Positions 32,720 through 44,140 of a DNA stretch of 64,000 nucleotides are shown here, in pieces. Both the position numbers and the translations under genes were made by a program. Under the pieces are notes generated by a model that did no database searches, was not told the DNA's origin, and saw nothing but the letters and a program-made list of their open reading frames with translations. The first letter of the stretch is position 1. Each line of letters begins with the position of its first letter. Origin of the DNA: Hypericum androsaemum. Its lineage: Eukaryota; Streptophyta; Magnoliopsida; Malpighiales; Hypericaceae. Location: NCBI GenBank assembly GCA_963995505.1, contig OZ023190.1, positions 7,841,344 through 7,905,343 on the forward strand, in the 5' to 3' direction.

Positions 32720-34866
32720 TTACCTAGTTGGAACAAGATGGTTAGCGTGGTAATTGGTTTTTGATTTGCATCAAGTTTGCAGCTCTTGTAGGTAGGATAG
32801 CACGCAAACTAATCCAGAGTCATCCCGCCTGCTCACGAAAATCCTGAATCATGGGTTATGAAGGTTAAACACATAAATAAAGAGGCTAACTGTTATGTGG
32901 ATTAGATGGTTAATAATGGTCTCACCCTTCTAATATTTACTTTTGTATACCTCCGGCGGCGAGATATCAATGGGACTCGTGTTTCTGGTCGAAGTCTGTC
33001 ATCCGCATGTTCTGTCAGAATCAGGTTGCACAATCCGTCGACGTGAAGCCTAAAAAATCAACTAGCACCTTACACTTTAAAATTTGTTGGTTAGAACCTT
33101 ATCACGGTTATACAAAAGAAATCTTGTCAACTACCTAAATCTCTAAACAATTAAAATCCAAAAGAGCCATGAGCCTTGACAAAATCAACAACCAAGAAAA
33201 CACCCACACCACACCTAACCTCTTTGAAAATCCGTTTATTAGTATATGGAATTCCATTTTCCTGAGTTTTAGTTTGACTGGCGTGTTTGTTTGAAATATA
33301 AGGGTTAGAATGCCTCTAGAAAATGGTGGGAATTGTAGCAACTGAAATAAGAATCGTGAATAAATTGTATAATATCGTGTCTCTATTTCTACCACTCTTA
33401 TTTTTCTGAATGAAAAAGCTAGAAATAGATTTTAGAATTTTACTTTCGATTCCGAACGCAAATTTAAAATTTTTACTTTCTATTTCCATAAGAAAAGAAA
33501 TGGAATTCATCTCTCCGAGAAATGATCCCAGACAAGCTAAAGCGATGTTGACTAGGAGAAAATGTAATTACTTTGAAATTGTGGAAATTTTAATAAACTT
33601 GCATTGCCTGCAACGCACTTTTCGTTGTTATAGCCGCCATTTTACATAAGAGATGAGACATATTCAATAGCTTTTCCTTTCAACGTTTAGTGGCTACTGA
33701 TGAGAAAAAAATTGAGTGGTAACCCTAGAGATACTAATGGTGATCACGTCATTCGAGATTTTGTCTAATTTGAATTTAGATAAATCGGCTCAAGAACTAT
33801 ATAATTTTGACAAAAATGAGAAGAGAGATATTAATGTTATTTGCCAGCTTTTTCCTTGGAGAAGTTCGCCTGCAACACTCCATTTGGCCTAAGCCTCTCT
33901 AGTTCAAACGCATGCCAAGGATACAAAATAGCTACCTTACAAACCTGCCAATCTCTATATATTATTATGTGTGTGTGTATTTCATTTCTTGCTCATAAGC
34001 TTGTCAATCCAAGCATATTCGTCGTCCTTGACGAGAAAACAATTGACCCGAGATGTTGCCGCGGTTCAACCTTACCATCGGGTTGATAGATGAAGGATCA
34101 GCTCTTTGGTTCGGTTGAGCCGCGCCAATATCGCGGGTCTAACTTGTGTGTGCTACTCTCTCTCGGTTGTTTCATTTCGTTGGTTATTTTGACAGTCATA
34201 ATCCTTGTTCTTGTTCTTGAAGGCGCTATCCATCTCCCAGAGCTACCTCGGAGTCTGGAGGTGGCAGATCGAAACATATCTGCTAGCTTATCTTTTTTCT
34301 CTTTTACGTTTATAAGTAGTCTTTATCATGTTAGTAAATAAAGTTATATGTCAGGTCAGCTATTATACGTTATTTTTTTAGTCAACTACAACTTTTTATC
34401 ACATTAGTTAATAAAATTCTGAACATTACTATTTCATTTTAAACCAGCTATATTTCAGATATTCCAAGTTCAGACACAACAGGTAGCCAACCAGCATGCG
34501 TGTGTCAAGGCATGCCCTTTTGTTAGAAGCCTGAAACATGTGCTATGTGACAACCTATGAAGTGGCCAACAAGGCACAGACCCAATGGAGCCAAGGAAAA
34601 GTATGACAATGGAAGAAGATATATATCAAAAAGCAACCGGGCATGGCTTAAAGCTGTGATCGGTGAAACTATTGGCAGCAATACATTAAAGCAATTGGAA
34701 AAGTAGCAATCTTGTTGAGAATTGGTATCTCTATGAAATAGCAATCATGGCGGCAATACATTGAAGCAATTTCCAATCTTAGTCGCAGAATCCCGACTCC
34801 AGATCTTTCTCCACCAGACGCTATCATATGGTGGGTACTGTGATGCCAAAGAATATGGAACAGTGG
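32720..34866. other. Intergenic region between ZDS and FCF2
   Basis: No gene was recognised. The stretch 33230-33530 has a mirrored look (GGAATTCC and GGAATTC near both ends, AT-rich centre with repeated TAGAATTTTACTTTC and TTTTTACTTTC) and may be a MITE, but I could not define ends or a duplication. The reading frames here have no known domain. Confidence 0.4.
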
Positions 34867-36204
34867 TCAATGCCTCCTTTCTTTGGCACGCTTCTGGGAA
34901 TTGCGACCTCTTATCTTCCATTTATCATTTCCACCGGGCCGATTTTTCTCTTCTATTTCCCGAACCTTGCGTTTCCTGTGACATTTATGCAGCACACGTA
35001 GTAATCAGAGATCAGTATCTAACATTTGGCCGAGCAAGGACTTCAAGTCCAAATCGCTTTCGCTTCTTAAAGGCAATGAACTTTTTGTAAATATAGGAGA
35101 ATATCTGTTCTCCAAGTATCAACTAAAATGCCAACAAAACTCTTCTTTGGAACTATCAATTAACCTATATTTTCTTAGGACTAGGGCACATAAGTCTGTG
35201 ACTAAGAAGACTCACCTGTAAACATTGAGGCTATCACTTGAAAGGAGCTCATCAGCCAAGGTGGTCTTCCTCTCCTTCTTGGTCAGCCTGCCCGAGTAGA
35301 AATCTGTTGATGACTCAACGACTGTGCCCACCTGGAGTAATTCCCATCAGAACCAAATACAATCCATAAAACAGTAAATAGTACCAGAAGACCCCTCCAA
35401 GCGCACAACTTTTTATGGCACTAAGTTTAGTTGAAAGGCAGTAAATACCTGAAAGTATTTAGGGAGGGTTCTCAATGACCCTTTCTTAAAGTGCCTCTTT
35501 GGATCCATAACAGTCCTCAACTGCAACACCAAAACACATACCGCAACAGGTGAGAGCCAAAATAAGGAATCGTAATCAACGGAAGGATCCAATCAAGTAT
35601 ATGGGGCAACACGGCACCTTCAGCAGCTGTAGATCTTTCTTCAGCTCCGGAGTAATTGTAGGGGCAGGCATGTCAAACCTAAGCGCCCAATTCAAAACAA
35701 AAGGCAACAACAAAAGCCCACAAAACCAGATGAAACAAAACAACCACTTACACATTCCTCTAATAATCTTTTCGCCATTCAGTTAAACCATGTCAGCCCA
35801 ACAGCAAATACAAAGGTCCGAATTTCGACTACTGAAGCTACCATCACTCGAATCGCGCAAAACTTTACCGTTTCGGACCCGAAAACAAAACCTAACACAA
35901 AGCAATTCACAGAAGAAGCGAGAAAGAGATTTTTTTTAATAAAAAAAGGGGAGAACTTTATTTAGTACCAAGCTTTGCCGGTGGTATCTTTGAGGTGCTT
36001 CCGGAGCAAGTTGTTGAGCTTTTTAGGGTCGTTAGGGGGAAGGTAGAGCCCATCGACGAGCTCGGAATTGGGCTTCCAGAGGGTACTATCCAGGTTGCCG
36101 CTGCTTGTTCCGGAGGGTTCTTCGCCCTTCTTCTTGCCGCTTGAAAACGAGAGCTTTGGCTCCCACGTCAGCCCTATCGCCGCCTTCTTCCCTTCCACCT
36201 CCAT
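34867..36204 (-). CDS. FCF2: FCF2-type pre-rRNA processing protein (5 exons, 197 residues)
   Basis: Fcf2 is a nucleolar factor needed for early pre-rRNA cleavages that release 18S rRNA; the human relative is TdIF2/DNTTIP2. Exons on the minus strand: 36204-35969, 35678-35618, 35520-35449, 35331-35216 and 34975-34867, all with GT-AG borders and matching phases, 594 bp in total. The product starts MEVEGKKAAIGLTWEPKLSF, has LWKPNSELVDGLYLPPNDPK and LLRKHLKDTTGKA, then the Fcf2 domain from about residue 79: WFDMPAPTITPELKKDLQLL, RTVMDPKRHFKKG, LPKYFQVGTVVESSTDFYSG, LTKKERKTTLADELL, and a basic tail YRKRKVREIEE ... RAKERRH. The last exon was found beyond a decoy (KKRKRFG near 35055). Length and motifs fit plant members. 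A telo-box lies just upstream. Confidence 0.93.
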
Positions 36205-36222
36205 CTAATCGCCACCCTAGGG

Positions 36223-36231
36223 TTAGGGTTT
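36223..36231 (-). promoter_or_regulatory. Telo-box AAACCCTAA in the FCF2 leader/promoter
   Basis: The minus strand reads AAACCCTAACCCTAGGG 15-30 bp before the FCF2 start codon. The telo-box is known from promoters of plant translation and ribosome-biogenesis genes, where it often acts with TGGGCY site II elements. No site II was found close by. Confidence 0.6.
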
Positions 36232-36234
36232 CAG

Positions 36235-36769
36235 CGGAGAGAATTTGGGCGGATCGTGTTTACAGGGACAAACTATCTGTTTGGTGCGGCGACGAGGGAT
36301 GAAACTTCAATGGCCAAAGTCTACTTTAATACTCGTATTCTAATGTTTTTCTATGGATGCCGAAATAAATAAAATCGGCGACACATAAATTATTATAAGT
36401 CTGCAATTATTTCTATGATTACATATAAAATGTAATCTTTTAGTATTTGAAAAAATAACACTTTAAAATTTTAAAAATCATAAAAGATAAATTTCCATTT
36501 AAGTATTGTGTTAAATTAATATTAGTAATTTTTTAAATCATGAGATCCCTAATTTGGTGACAATTTACATTTTTTTAATAATTGTAATTGAAATTTTTTT
36601 AACCCGTAATCAATAATTTCTAACTGTGATAGGGTTAGACATTCGAACTTTTTTTGCAAAATACTCCTAACCTTAAAAAATTATATATTATTTTATTCTA
36701 GCACTATGTAATTACATTCCACTAAGGTTAAACCGCGATTTTCCTATTTTGATTGTGTTATTCTGGGTA
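36235..36769. other. FCF2 upstream region, AT-rich
   Basis: Beyond the short FCF2 leader the stretch is very AT-rich with no recognisable gene or bounded element. Confidence 0.4.
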
Positions 36770-36983
36770 AATTTTAGGGTGCGGCTAGCCCCTAGATTGG
36801 ACCCAGATTGGGTTCAAAATGAATTATTTTCGGACCATTTAAACCAGAAGAGAAAGGAGTGACATTTTTGCAATTAAGTAAAAATCAGACAGAGAGAAAA
36901 AAGTGCGCATCAGCATTAAGGGATACCTTTGGCGCGTGTCAGCCGTTGAGAGATGATGTACTCGCCCTTCCCAAGGCCATGGC
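36770..36983. mobile_element. Fragment of the MITE family seen at 32405
   Basis: AGGGTGCGGCTAG, CCCAGATTGGGTTC and TTTCGGACCATTTAAACCAG resemble the left end of the 32405-32710 MITE. The GGCATGCC-type repeats expected in its centre resume at 37560-37880 beyond another MITE. No right end or duplication was found. Confidence 0.4.
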
Positions 36984-37458
36984 TAGACCTGGCCATAAAT
37001 TGAATCTGCTTCGTGATTCGATTCGATTTGATTCGTTAAAAATTTAATTCGATTTATCAATAATTTGATTCGAAATTGTTATAAAACGAATTGAATACGG
37101 TTCAAGATATTTATAATTCGCAAAACTGACGAATTTAATTCGAATTCGATTCGAAAATTTGATTCGAGTTAAATTCGTGTTAAATTCGATTCAAATTCAT
37201 GTACATATAATAATAATATATGTTAAAAAATTTTAAATAAAATGAGGGGATTTGAGAGGAAAAAATTCGGTTATAATTCAATTATAATTCGATTCGAATT
37301 CGATTATAATTTGATTATAATTCGATTCAAATTCAAAAATTCATAATTCGTATTCGATTTGTCTTGTGAAGAATTGAATATGGTTTAATGTTTTGATGAA
37401 TTCGAATTCAAATAAATTTGATTCGAATTTGTCCAAATTCGAACCGTGGTCAGGTCTA
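36984..37458. mobile_element. hAT-type MITE (475 bp) made largely of AATTCGATTCG repeats
   Basis: Inverted ends are TAGACCTGGCCA and TGGTCAGGTCTA. The perfect 8-bp duplication GCCATGGC (36976-36983 and 37459-37466) is itself a palindrome. The interior is low-complexity GATTCGAATTCG sequence in both orientations and can fold extensively. Confidence 0.75.
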
Positions 37459-37559
37459 GCCATGGCTTGTATTTGTTTGTTAATTAATTAATTCATTCAT
37501 TTTTTATCATCTAATTAAGTATCTAATTAATTATTTATTATAAGTTTTATTGAATTATT

Positions 37560-37880
37560 TAGACATAACCGAGCATGTCATTTAATTAATTATTTAATTA
37601 TATTATTGTAAAAAAATTCAAATATTACCTGGGCATGCCATTAGACATAACTAGGCTTGCTATTTAATTAATTATATAAGTTTTATTAAATGCTAGCCAG
37701 GCATGCCATTCTCATAAATCGGGCCTATCATTCTCGTAACTCGGGCCTATCACTCTCGTAACTCCCATCATTCTCACAACCGGGCCTGCCATTCTCGTAA
37801 CCTGGACCGGCCATTCTCGTTACCAATATGTCATTCTCGTAACTCGGACCTGCCATTCTCGTTACTAGGTATGCCATTAG
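37560..37880. repeat. Cluster of GGCATGCC-type repeats
   Basis: About ten imperfect copies of CGGGCCTGCCATTCTCGTAA and GGCATGCCATTAGACATAAC lie here. They are related to the repeats at 11215-14260 and 32520-32660. Confidence 0.65.
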
Positions 37881-37927
37881 ACATTTTGATTCATGGGCAT
37901 CATCTTAAGGCAAAAACTGCACACACA

Positions 37928-38060
37928 AAAAGACGTCAGCCAGGGACCCGAGAGTTTCTAAAACCAAAGTCGGGAGACAGTAAAATTATTTTTGAAAATG
38001 CAGGGACCCGAGGGGGAGGATGACAAAATATCAGGGACTAGAAGATAATTTACCCAAAAA
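37928..38060. mobile_element. Lone TIR fragment of the MULE family found at 22378-23937
   Basis: GACGTCAGCCAGGGACCCGA at the left and CAGGGACCCGAGGGGGAGGA with TATCAGGGACTAG and ATAATTTACCC at the right correspond to the right TIR of the MULE nested in copia A. The other arm is missing, so this is a truncated or decayed copy. Confidence 0.55.
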
Positions 38061-38920
38061 AATTTCTTTCTAGATTAATAATTAACTAGTATCATTCATT
38101 TTCAAAAACCACCAACAATCCCCTTTTGATTTATAATTAACTACACAAAATTTATAGTCTTGTGCAATTAAAAGATATCTTTCGACTTAACTATTTTGTG
38201 AGTAAAATATTTCAAATTTTGAACGAAATTAAAGATACCTAGTTGATTAATTCTTTGTGTCCAACCCGAAAATAATTTTACTCATAAGTCAAGGATTCTC
38301 ATAATTCATGGATATTGTTTTTGAGTATCTTTAGAGCTTTAGCACAGTTAACGATCATGTACTCTTCATAATTTCATGAACATTTGCAAAGTTTTACCTC
38401 CGAACTTTGTTAGAAGCGACACTTCAATGTTTATATAAGTGGAGTTATCCTTTATGTCTAGATGTTTCAAGATAATATATTTGTCACTTTCTAATAAGTT
38501 GACTACATTAAGAGTATTTGTAATATTTCATCCTCCAATAGACAAAAAAGTACTTGGGTTCGTACTTTGTTTTTCCCCACGACTATAGCTTGTTATTACC
38601 CTTAGAATATTTATCCCATTTGTAGTGATAGAATAAAGGTTGGATTACCAATGTTGTTGACTTGTTAGAAATATCTTTAAACTTATTCTCAAAATCATTC
38701 ATTTTTTTGGTGAGATTTAAATTATTTCCACAATTTCGGATCTTAAACAGTCATGAGATTCGATCCTCCCACCTCATACTTAAGGACTGACACTGTATTC
38801 ATCGATCCTCCCATCTCAAAGTCGTTCATTTTGATCCTTTTAAATACATCATATCATCCTTAAATACTCCACGTCATTCGTCATCTCCCACCATGGACCC
38901 AAGCCCGAACCACAAAGGCA
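38061..38920 (-). other. Possible copia 3'-end relic, otherwise unrecognised
   Basis: CCACCAACAATCCCC near 38107-38121 looks like an LTR end followed by a polypurine tract on the minus strand, the arrangement seen in copia A and B. The rest has no domain I can name. This is a weak suggestion. Confidence 0.25.
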
Positions 38921-39439
38921 TGTGTAACAGATAGACTTTCTCACGCAAGTTATTCGTGCGACACGTTTATCCTCCCTAGTGAAAGTCAGCCTACCCTCGC
39001 CTTCTCTCAACTGTACGCCACTAAAAGGAGAGAAAATACACTAGTATGCTAGAAATTTTGTGGGAACTCAAGTGTATTACTCACTATGAGATTTTGAGAG
39101 ATAATTATAAATGAGGGTGGAGCCCATTATATACACATCCAATGATGGATCCTTATAAATGCCAACTATCATCTACATATTTAATACAAATCCTATCTAC
39201 CAAGTACCAACCACTATCTACCATCCAATGATGGATAATTTTAGAATGCCTCACAATATTTCGCAAAGTAATATATAACCCTCTCTGCTCTTCCAAAGGA
39301 GATTTTGGAAGGCCATGACATTCTCCCCCACCTGTTCGCTCTTTCGTGCCATCTTTTAGCCTCGAACAAGTCAGGCCATAACATTCTCCCCCGCCTATCT
39401 TTGTAATGCCCTCACTTTTTGCAAATATGGCTTCATCTT

Positions 39440-41074
39440 TGTGCTAGTGTTGCCATCCATTTTGCCTTTTTTATGCACCAAGTGCTCTTTCTTCCTCAGT
39501 ATGTGTTGGGACTCTTCGCGGCTTGGATTCGCCCTCTTATTGAACCTCCTCCTCGCCCCCTTCTTTGTCCGCTTTTTGGCTCAGGTTAGGTTTGCCTTTG
39601 CCATACCGTTCTCCATTTTGTTGTGCTTGTGGTGGTCAGGGAGGGTGCGCACTAACTCCTTTGTCAATGCCTCCTTTGTTCCATTGAATGCCCCTCGGTA
39701 CTCCTCGTCCCACTTCCAAGCTTACCCTTCGTTGTCTACTTCTCGCATAGGCAGGGACTCCTTTAGTGGCTCTGTAGCTAACTCGTCCTTTTCCTTATCG
39801 AGATCGCCCACTTCCTCGTCACGACTCGCAACTTTGAGGAAACTTAACACCCGAAGAGAACTGAGCCTTGCATCATCCTTATCAAATCCCTTGCATTCCT
39901 CCTCCCCTCAGATCAAGACTGAAACCTTAGAATTCTTTAGGAACTCTCTAGCTCGATGAAGTCTATCATAAATGAAACATCCTCTCGACTTCACGCGCTC
40001 CTTCCCATCCTTCTCGCTCTTCTTTTCATAGCAAGAGTTGGAGCAGAAACCTTGTTCCATGCTCAACGAGTACGATCGATAATCCTCACTATAGTCGATA
40101 TCGTTAGTGCTCTCTTCATGCCACCTCTCTCTTGGCGACTTGGGCCTCCAAAACTCTATCAATGATTTGGCCGACACAATGGTCGTTGAGAGATCTGGTA
40201 CTCCACATCGCTGCAAGGATATCTTTGCCCATGGTTGTAATTCATTCGCGAAAGTAAAGAGTGGCTCCTTCTCTGTCATGTCTAGAATTTTAGACATCAA
40301 CTCTGAGAACTTTTTTACATACTCGTGCACATTCCCCTTAAGTACAAGTCTTCGCAGACATGCACGTGCTTCGTGCTCCATATTTCCCAAGTAAAATTAG
40401 CCCTTGATTACCCTCAAAAAATTAGGCCAAATGTCCATCATGCCTCCACCTCGCTCCATCTGACCATGCTTCCTCCTCCACCACAACATTGTAGTATTGG
40501 TGAGGTAGAGGGACACATTTCAAATCTACATCACACCATCCTTGATGCCTATTGCCTAAAAGTACCGCTCGAGGCCCAATAAAAAATTGTCTAGCTCCTT
40601 TGCATCCCTCGTTCCATTAAACTCCTTCAGCCTTGGAACATCCCCATATCCCATCGAGGAGGTCGCTACTCTGTTTATAATGGCTTTCACACGCAAAGAA
40701 GCTTGATCTTGTATGGCATCAAAATTGGCAAGAAAAGTCTTCCTTACCTCCTCAATTTACACTTGCAAGGTGCTAACTGCAGTATTGAACACCCCTTGTA
40801 TCTTGTCCTCGAGTTTGTTGAGTATGCCTTACATCTTCCTCTTGAGCTCAGCGTATTCATACTCCAGCTACTCGATGCATTATGATAAGACCTCTAACAT
40901 ATCACCACTCTCAGACATCTCAAGTTGCAACCTTGCTAGCCCCCTTTCTAGGCCAACCAAGCCATCTTGAGGCACCAAATTATCCTTGCAAGAAGCCTTC
41001 CTTCCCCCGGTAGGCCTCTCCTCTTCTCTTGGAATATGGTCTACCACAGATATGTACTCCTCTCTTATCGCCAT
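39440..41074 (-). pseudogene. Ty3/gypsy Gag relic
   Basis: The minus strand from ATG 41072-41074 reads MAIREEYISVVDHIPREEER, then with several stops KEFNGTRDAKELDNFLLGLE, TTMLWWRRKHG, FYLGNMEHEARACLRRLVLK, NVHEYVKKFSELMSKILDMT, EKEPLFTFANELQPWAKISL and GVPDLSTTIVSAKSLIEF: the retrotransposon_gag capsid pattern. The expected CCHC knuckle reads CFIYDRLHRAREFLKN, so two zinc-binding Cys are lost (to Tyr and Phe). Downstream sequence to about 39440 is degraded and rich in Lys/Glu. Confidence 0.75.
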
Positions 41075-41646
41075 TGCAAATAGGCTCTGATACCAATTAT
41101 TGTGGACAAACTTTTCTACACAAGCTATCCATGCAGAACTTCGACCCTTACTAGCTAAAGTTAGCCTACCCTCACCTTCTTTCAACTCTACGATACTAAA
41201 AGGAGCTAGAGACTTTTGTTGGGAGTTGTAGCGAGAATGAGGGACTTAGCAGTCGCCAGTTCATTGAATATTTCAAGAGGCGAGTTACAGAAGCAAATGG
41301 GAAGAAGTGGATTAGCGGTCGCAACTTAACTTCCTATTGCAAGGTCTTCGTATCGTAAGTCGATGTAGTTAGAAATTTCCTAATTAGACTCATACTCAGT
41401 TTTGGACTCCTAGATTGACATAGATATATTTTTTGGTGTAGAATGATTTGTCTATTATATTTAGACATGTTACATTAGGCTTTCTATGGCTTTGTGACTC
41501 GGTCACTCATCAATTAAAGTTTTTCTTTCTCTCGGTGGACGTAGGCATTAGGCCAAACCATGTAATATCCCGTGTCTATTATTCACATTCTTGTTCTCTT
41601 GAGATCCTTGATTTCTTAACAATTGGTATCATAGCTTGGTTGGAGG

Positions 41647-42640
41647 ATGGTGGATCATAGTGTGAAGTTTGCCTTTGTAAAGTTTGATGGATCATCAAAT
41701 TTTAGGTTATCACAAAGGCATGTCAAGGATTAGCTGGTGCAATAAGGGATGGTTAACGCGCTCTCAGGGAAGAAACTAGAGAATATGGAGGCTAAGGCAG
41801 TGGCGATGATTTGCTTGTGCTTGGCAGATGATGTGATGTATCACGTCATAGATAAGGAGTCATTAACTAGGTTTTGGAAGAAATTGGAGCATAGGTATAT
41901 GACAAAGTCTTTGTCGAACAAGTTTTATCTTAAGCAAAGGTTGTACGGGCTTAAGATGATGCATGCCTCAGATTTGAGCCAACACATCAACGATTTTAAT
42001 CAACTAGTGAGTGATTTGATAAGGGTCAATGTGAAGTTCGAGGATGAAGATAAGGCATTATTGCTGCTAGATTCCTTACCAAGTTCCTACGAAAGTTTGG
42101 ATACAACTTTAACTTGGGGGAATGAATTAGTGGCATTGGAGGATAACACAAGTGCTTTACTAGGGTTTCATCAAAGGAGGAAAACCGATGATGAACGAAT
42201 AAAAGAGATGGTTGTGAGGAGTAACAATGGTCTAGAGAAAAAAAGATGGAAGAGGATCCAAGTTGGGATCAAGGAGGTTTAATGGAAATTGTTTGGAGTG
42301 CAGAGAGAAAGGGCACATGAAGAAAAATTATCCAAGAAGAACTCACAACCATGAGGGAAAAAGATCGGCATACATAAATATGGTCTCATACTTAGATGGG
42401 TCGGATGGTGACTATCTTTCTGCCTTATCAGGTCCTAAGTATTCTGTTGATTTTTGGATTTTGGATAGTGCTTGCTTTTTCCACATGACACCCAAAAGAG
42501 GACGGTTCGACATTTACAAGTTCGTTGATTTAGGTTTGGTGACTATGGGTAATGGTTCTACTTGTAGAATTACTAGCATAGGTGATATCCAAATCAAGAT
42601 GTGGGATGGTATTGAGAGAAAGTTGTGTAGAGTGAGGCAT
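41647..42640 (+). pseudogene. Copia C gag and protease relic
   Basis: ATG 41647 opens VDHSVKFAFVKFDGSSNFRL, has two early in-frame stops (near 41731 and 41743), then an open frame from 41749: ALSGKKLENMEAKAVAMICL, FWKKLEHRYMTKSLSNKFYL, SLPSSYESLDTTLTWGNEL and ALLGFHQRRK. A frameshift near 42270 leads to a knuckle-like CLECREKGHMKKN (last Cys lost, Tyr instead) and the protease WILDSACFFHMTP, where DSA stands at the DSG/DTG active site, a form also seen in other plant copia copies. It is cut at RVRH by the solo LTR at 42641. Confidence 0.8.
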
Positions 42641-44140
42641 TGAAAGGGGGTTTTTATGCCCCGAAGCAATAAAGGGAGTAGATTAGGTTGATTATTATTT
42701 TTGTTGGTTTTTGGGAAAAGGTGAAGCAAACACAAGACAACTAGGGAGATTAAAAATAATAGAAAAATGGCCAGGCACCCATCAAGCAACCCCTCACAAC
42801 TTGGTCTCTACTGGATATTTTAAGTCCGTGGTGGGTCTAGGTGAGTCTTTGGCATGGTGCTTCTCAATCAAGTTCTTCACACCATAAAGTCAGAATCTAG
42901 GTATCAAGTGGAACCCACTGACACTCCCCTCTCACCGTGGGTTGTCAGTCACACGAGAGTGCACGCATCACCTACAATCCTTCTAGTTCCTAACTTATTA
43001 ATGCTCCACCTAATAGCCGGCTAGATTCAACCCTCAAGTCTCACTACGTTAGGTCTACTATAGCCCACTCGGGTAGGTATCTTCACGTCCCCCTTCTCTA
43101 TCAAGTCCTTCGGGTTATGCTACGGATAATTGGTAAGAACCTATAGGCTGGAAATGTGTTATCCACACTCAGTCCTACCACAAGGTCAACGTTGAACCAA
43201 TGCATTATGCATCCCTACCCACTACACGCCTAATCATTTTAGCCCATTAGAAACCAAGTTATTTGGGGTGCCTTTAGGGCACCAAACCCAAAAGCTAACT
43301 ACTCACACATAATCATTTAATAACAATCATGCATAAGTATGGAAATAATGTCACTAGAGCAAATGTAAAGAGAAGGGAAGAGAATGCTCAAGATAGTAGA
43401 GCCGCTCAACCCGCTCCTCGCATCCGCGCTTTGCCTCTGATAAACTTTCTCTCTCTAAAAACCCTAGCCTTAGTCTTTGGTGTTCAAGCTTACAAAATGA
43501 GAGGTTTGTGGGGCTATTTATAGATAGTTCACCCCCAAACCCTAGCTGCCTAAGAAATGACAAAAAATTCCCTTAAAATATATAGTTTTTTTTGGGCAAA
43601 ACTGGGCTAGTTTGCCATTTGGTAGATGATGGTGCCGATCGGTGGCTTGAAGATCCCACCGTTCGATGGGCGGTGTGGTGCTCAGCAGCAATTTTGCCGT
43701 TCGCCAATAGATTTTTGTGAGTGACGGATGTCTTAGGAATGAGATTCCTCACTAAATGGCGTACAACGCACCGGGCCAAAAGTCACCGATATTTTCTCTT
43801 GGAGGCCTTCAATAAATAGAGCAATCACCAAGGAGCGATCTCTTCTGCCGATCGGCGGTCTTCGCAAGATTTTTATCGATCGCTACCGTGTTTAGCTGTT
43901 CAGCAGCTACAGCTTCTTCAGGCTTGCATCTTCTTGACTCGATTCCCTCCTAGCTTTGCATCTTCGGTTGCTCCTCACTCTTGGGCCTACCTCTACAAAT
44001 AACAAACACAGGTAAAACCATTTGTGTCAACGGACCAAGAAATGGTGCAAAAAGACTCAAAACTCAATCTAAAAAGACTCAAAATTGGGTCTAAATGACC
44101 CTAAAAAGAGGCAACAAAATGTGTGTTTTTACTCTCATGA
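42641..44140 (-). mobile_element. Solo LTR (1500 bp) of the 45237 gypsy family, inserted in copia C protease
   Basis: In reverse orientation it is similar over its length to the LTRs at 45237-46771 and 50211-51759, for example GGGTCATTTAGACCCAATTT and a TATA box in CTATAAATAGCCCC. A 5-bp duplication GGCAT lies at 42636-42640 and 44141-44145, and the copia C protease frame resumes exactly after it (VSKLERNLISL). A single LTR between duplicated target bases indicates LTR-LTR recombination. Confidence 0.8.

Noticed and set aside
33135..33510. Possible MITE with GGAATTC near both ends
   Set aside because: No clear inverted ends or duplication could be read.
35040..35070. KKRKRFG-coding stretch as the last exon of FCF2
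   Set aside because: No acceptor in the right phase; a better exon with the KRKVREIEE motif and a correct AG acceptor exists at 34867-34975.
39441..39959. Plus-strand ORF of 172 codons resembling a membrane protein
   Set aside because: Antisense to the degraded Lys/Glu-rich end of a gypsy gag; its hydrophobic look is a by-product of that.
43329..43779. ORFs on both strands within the solo LTR
   Set aside because: Lie in LTR sequence shared with non-coding parts of the related element and show no domain.
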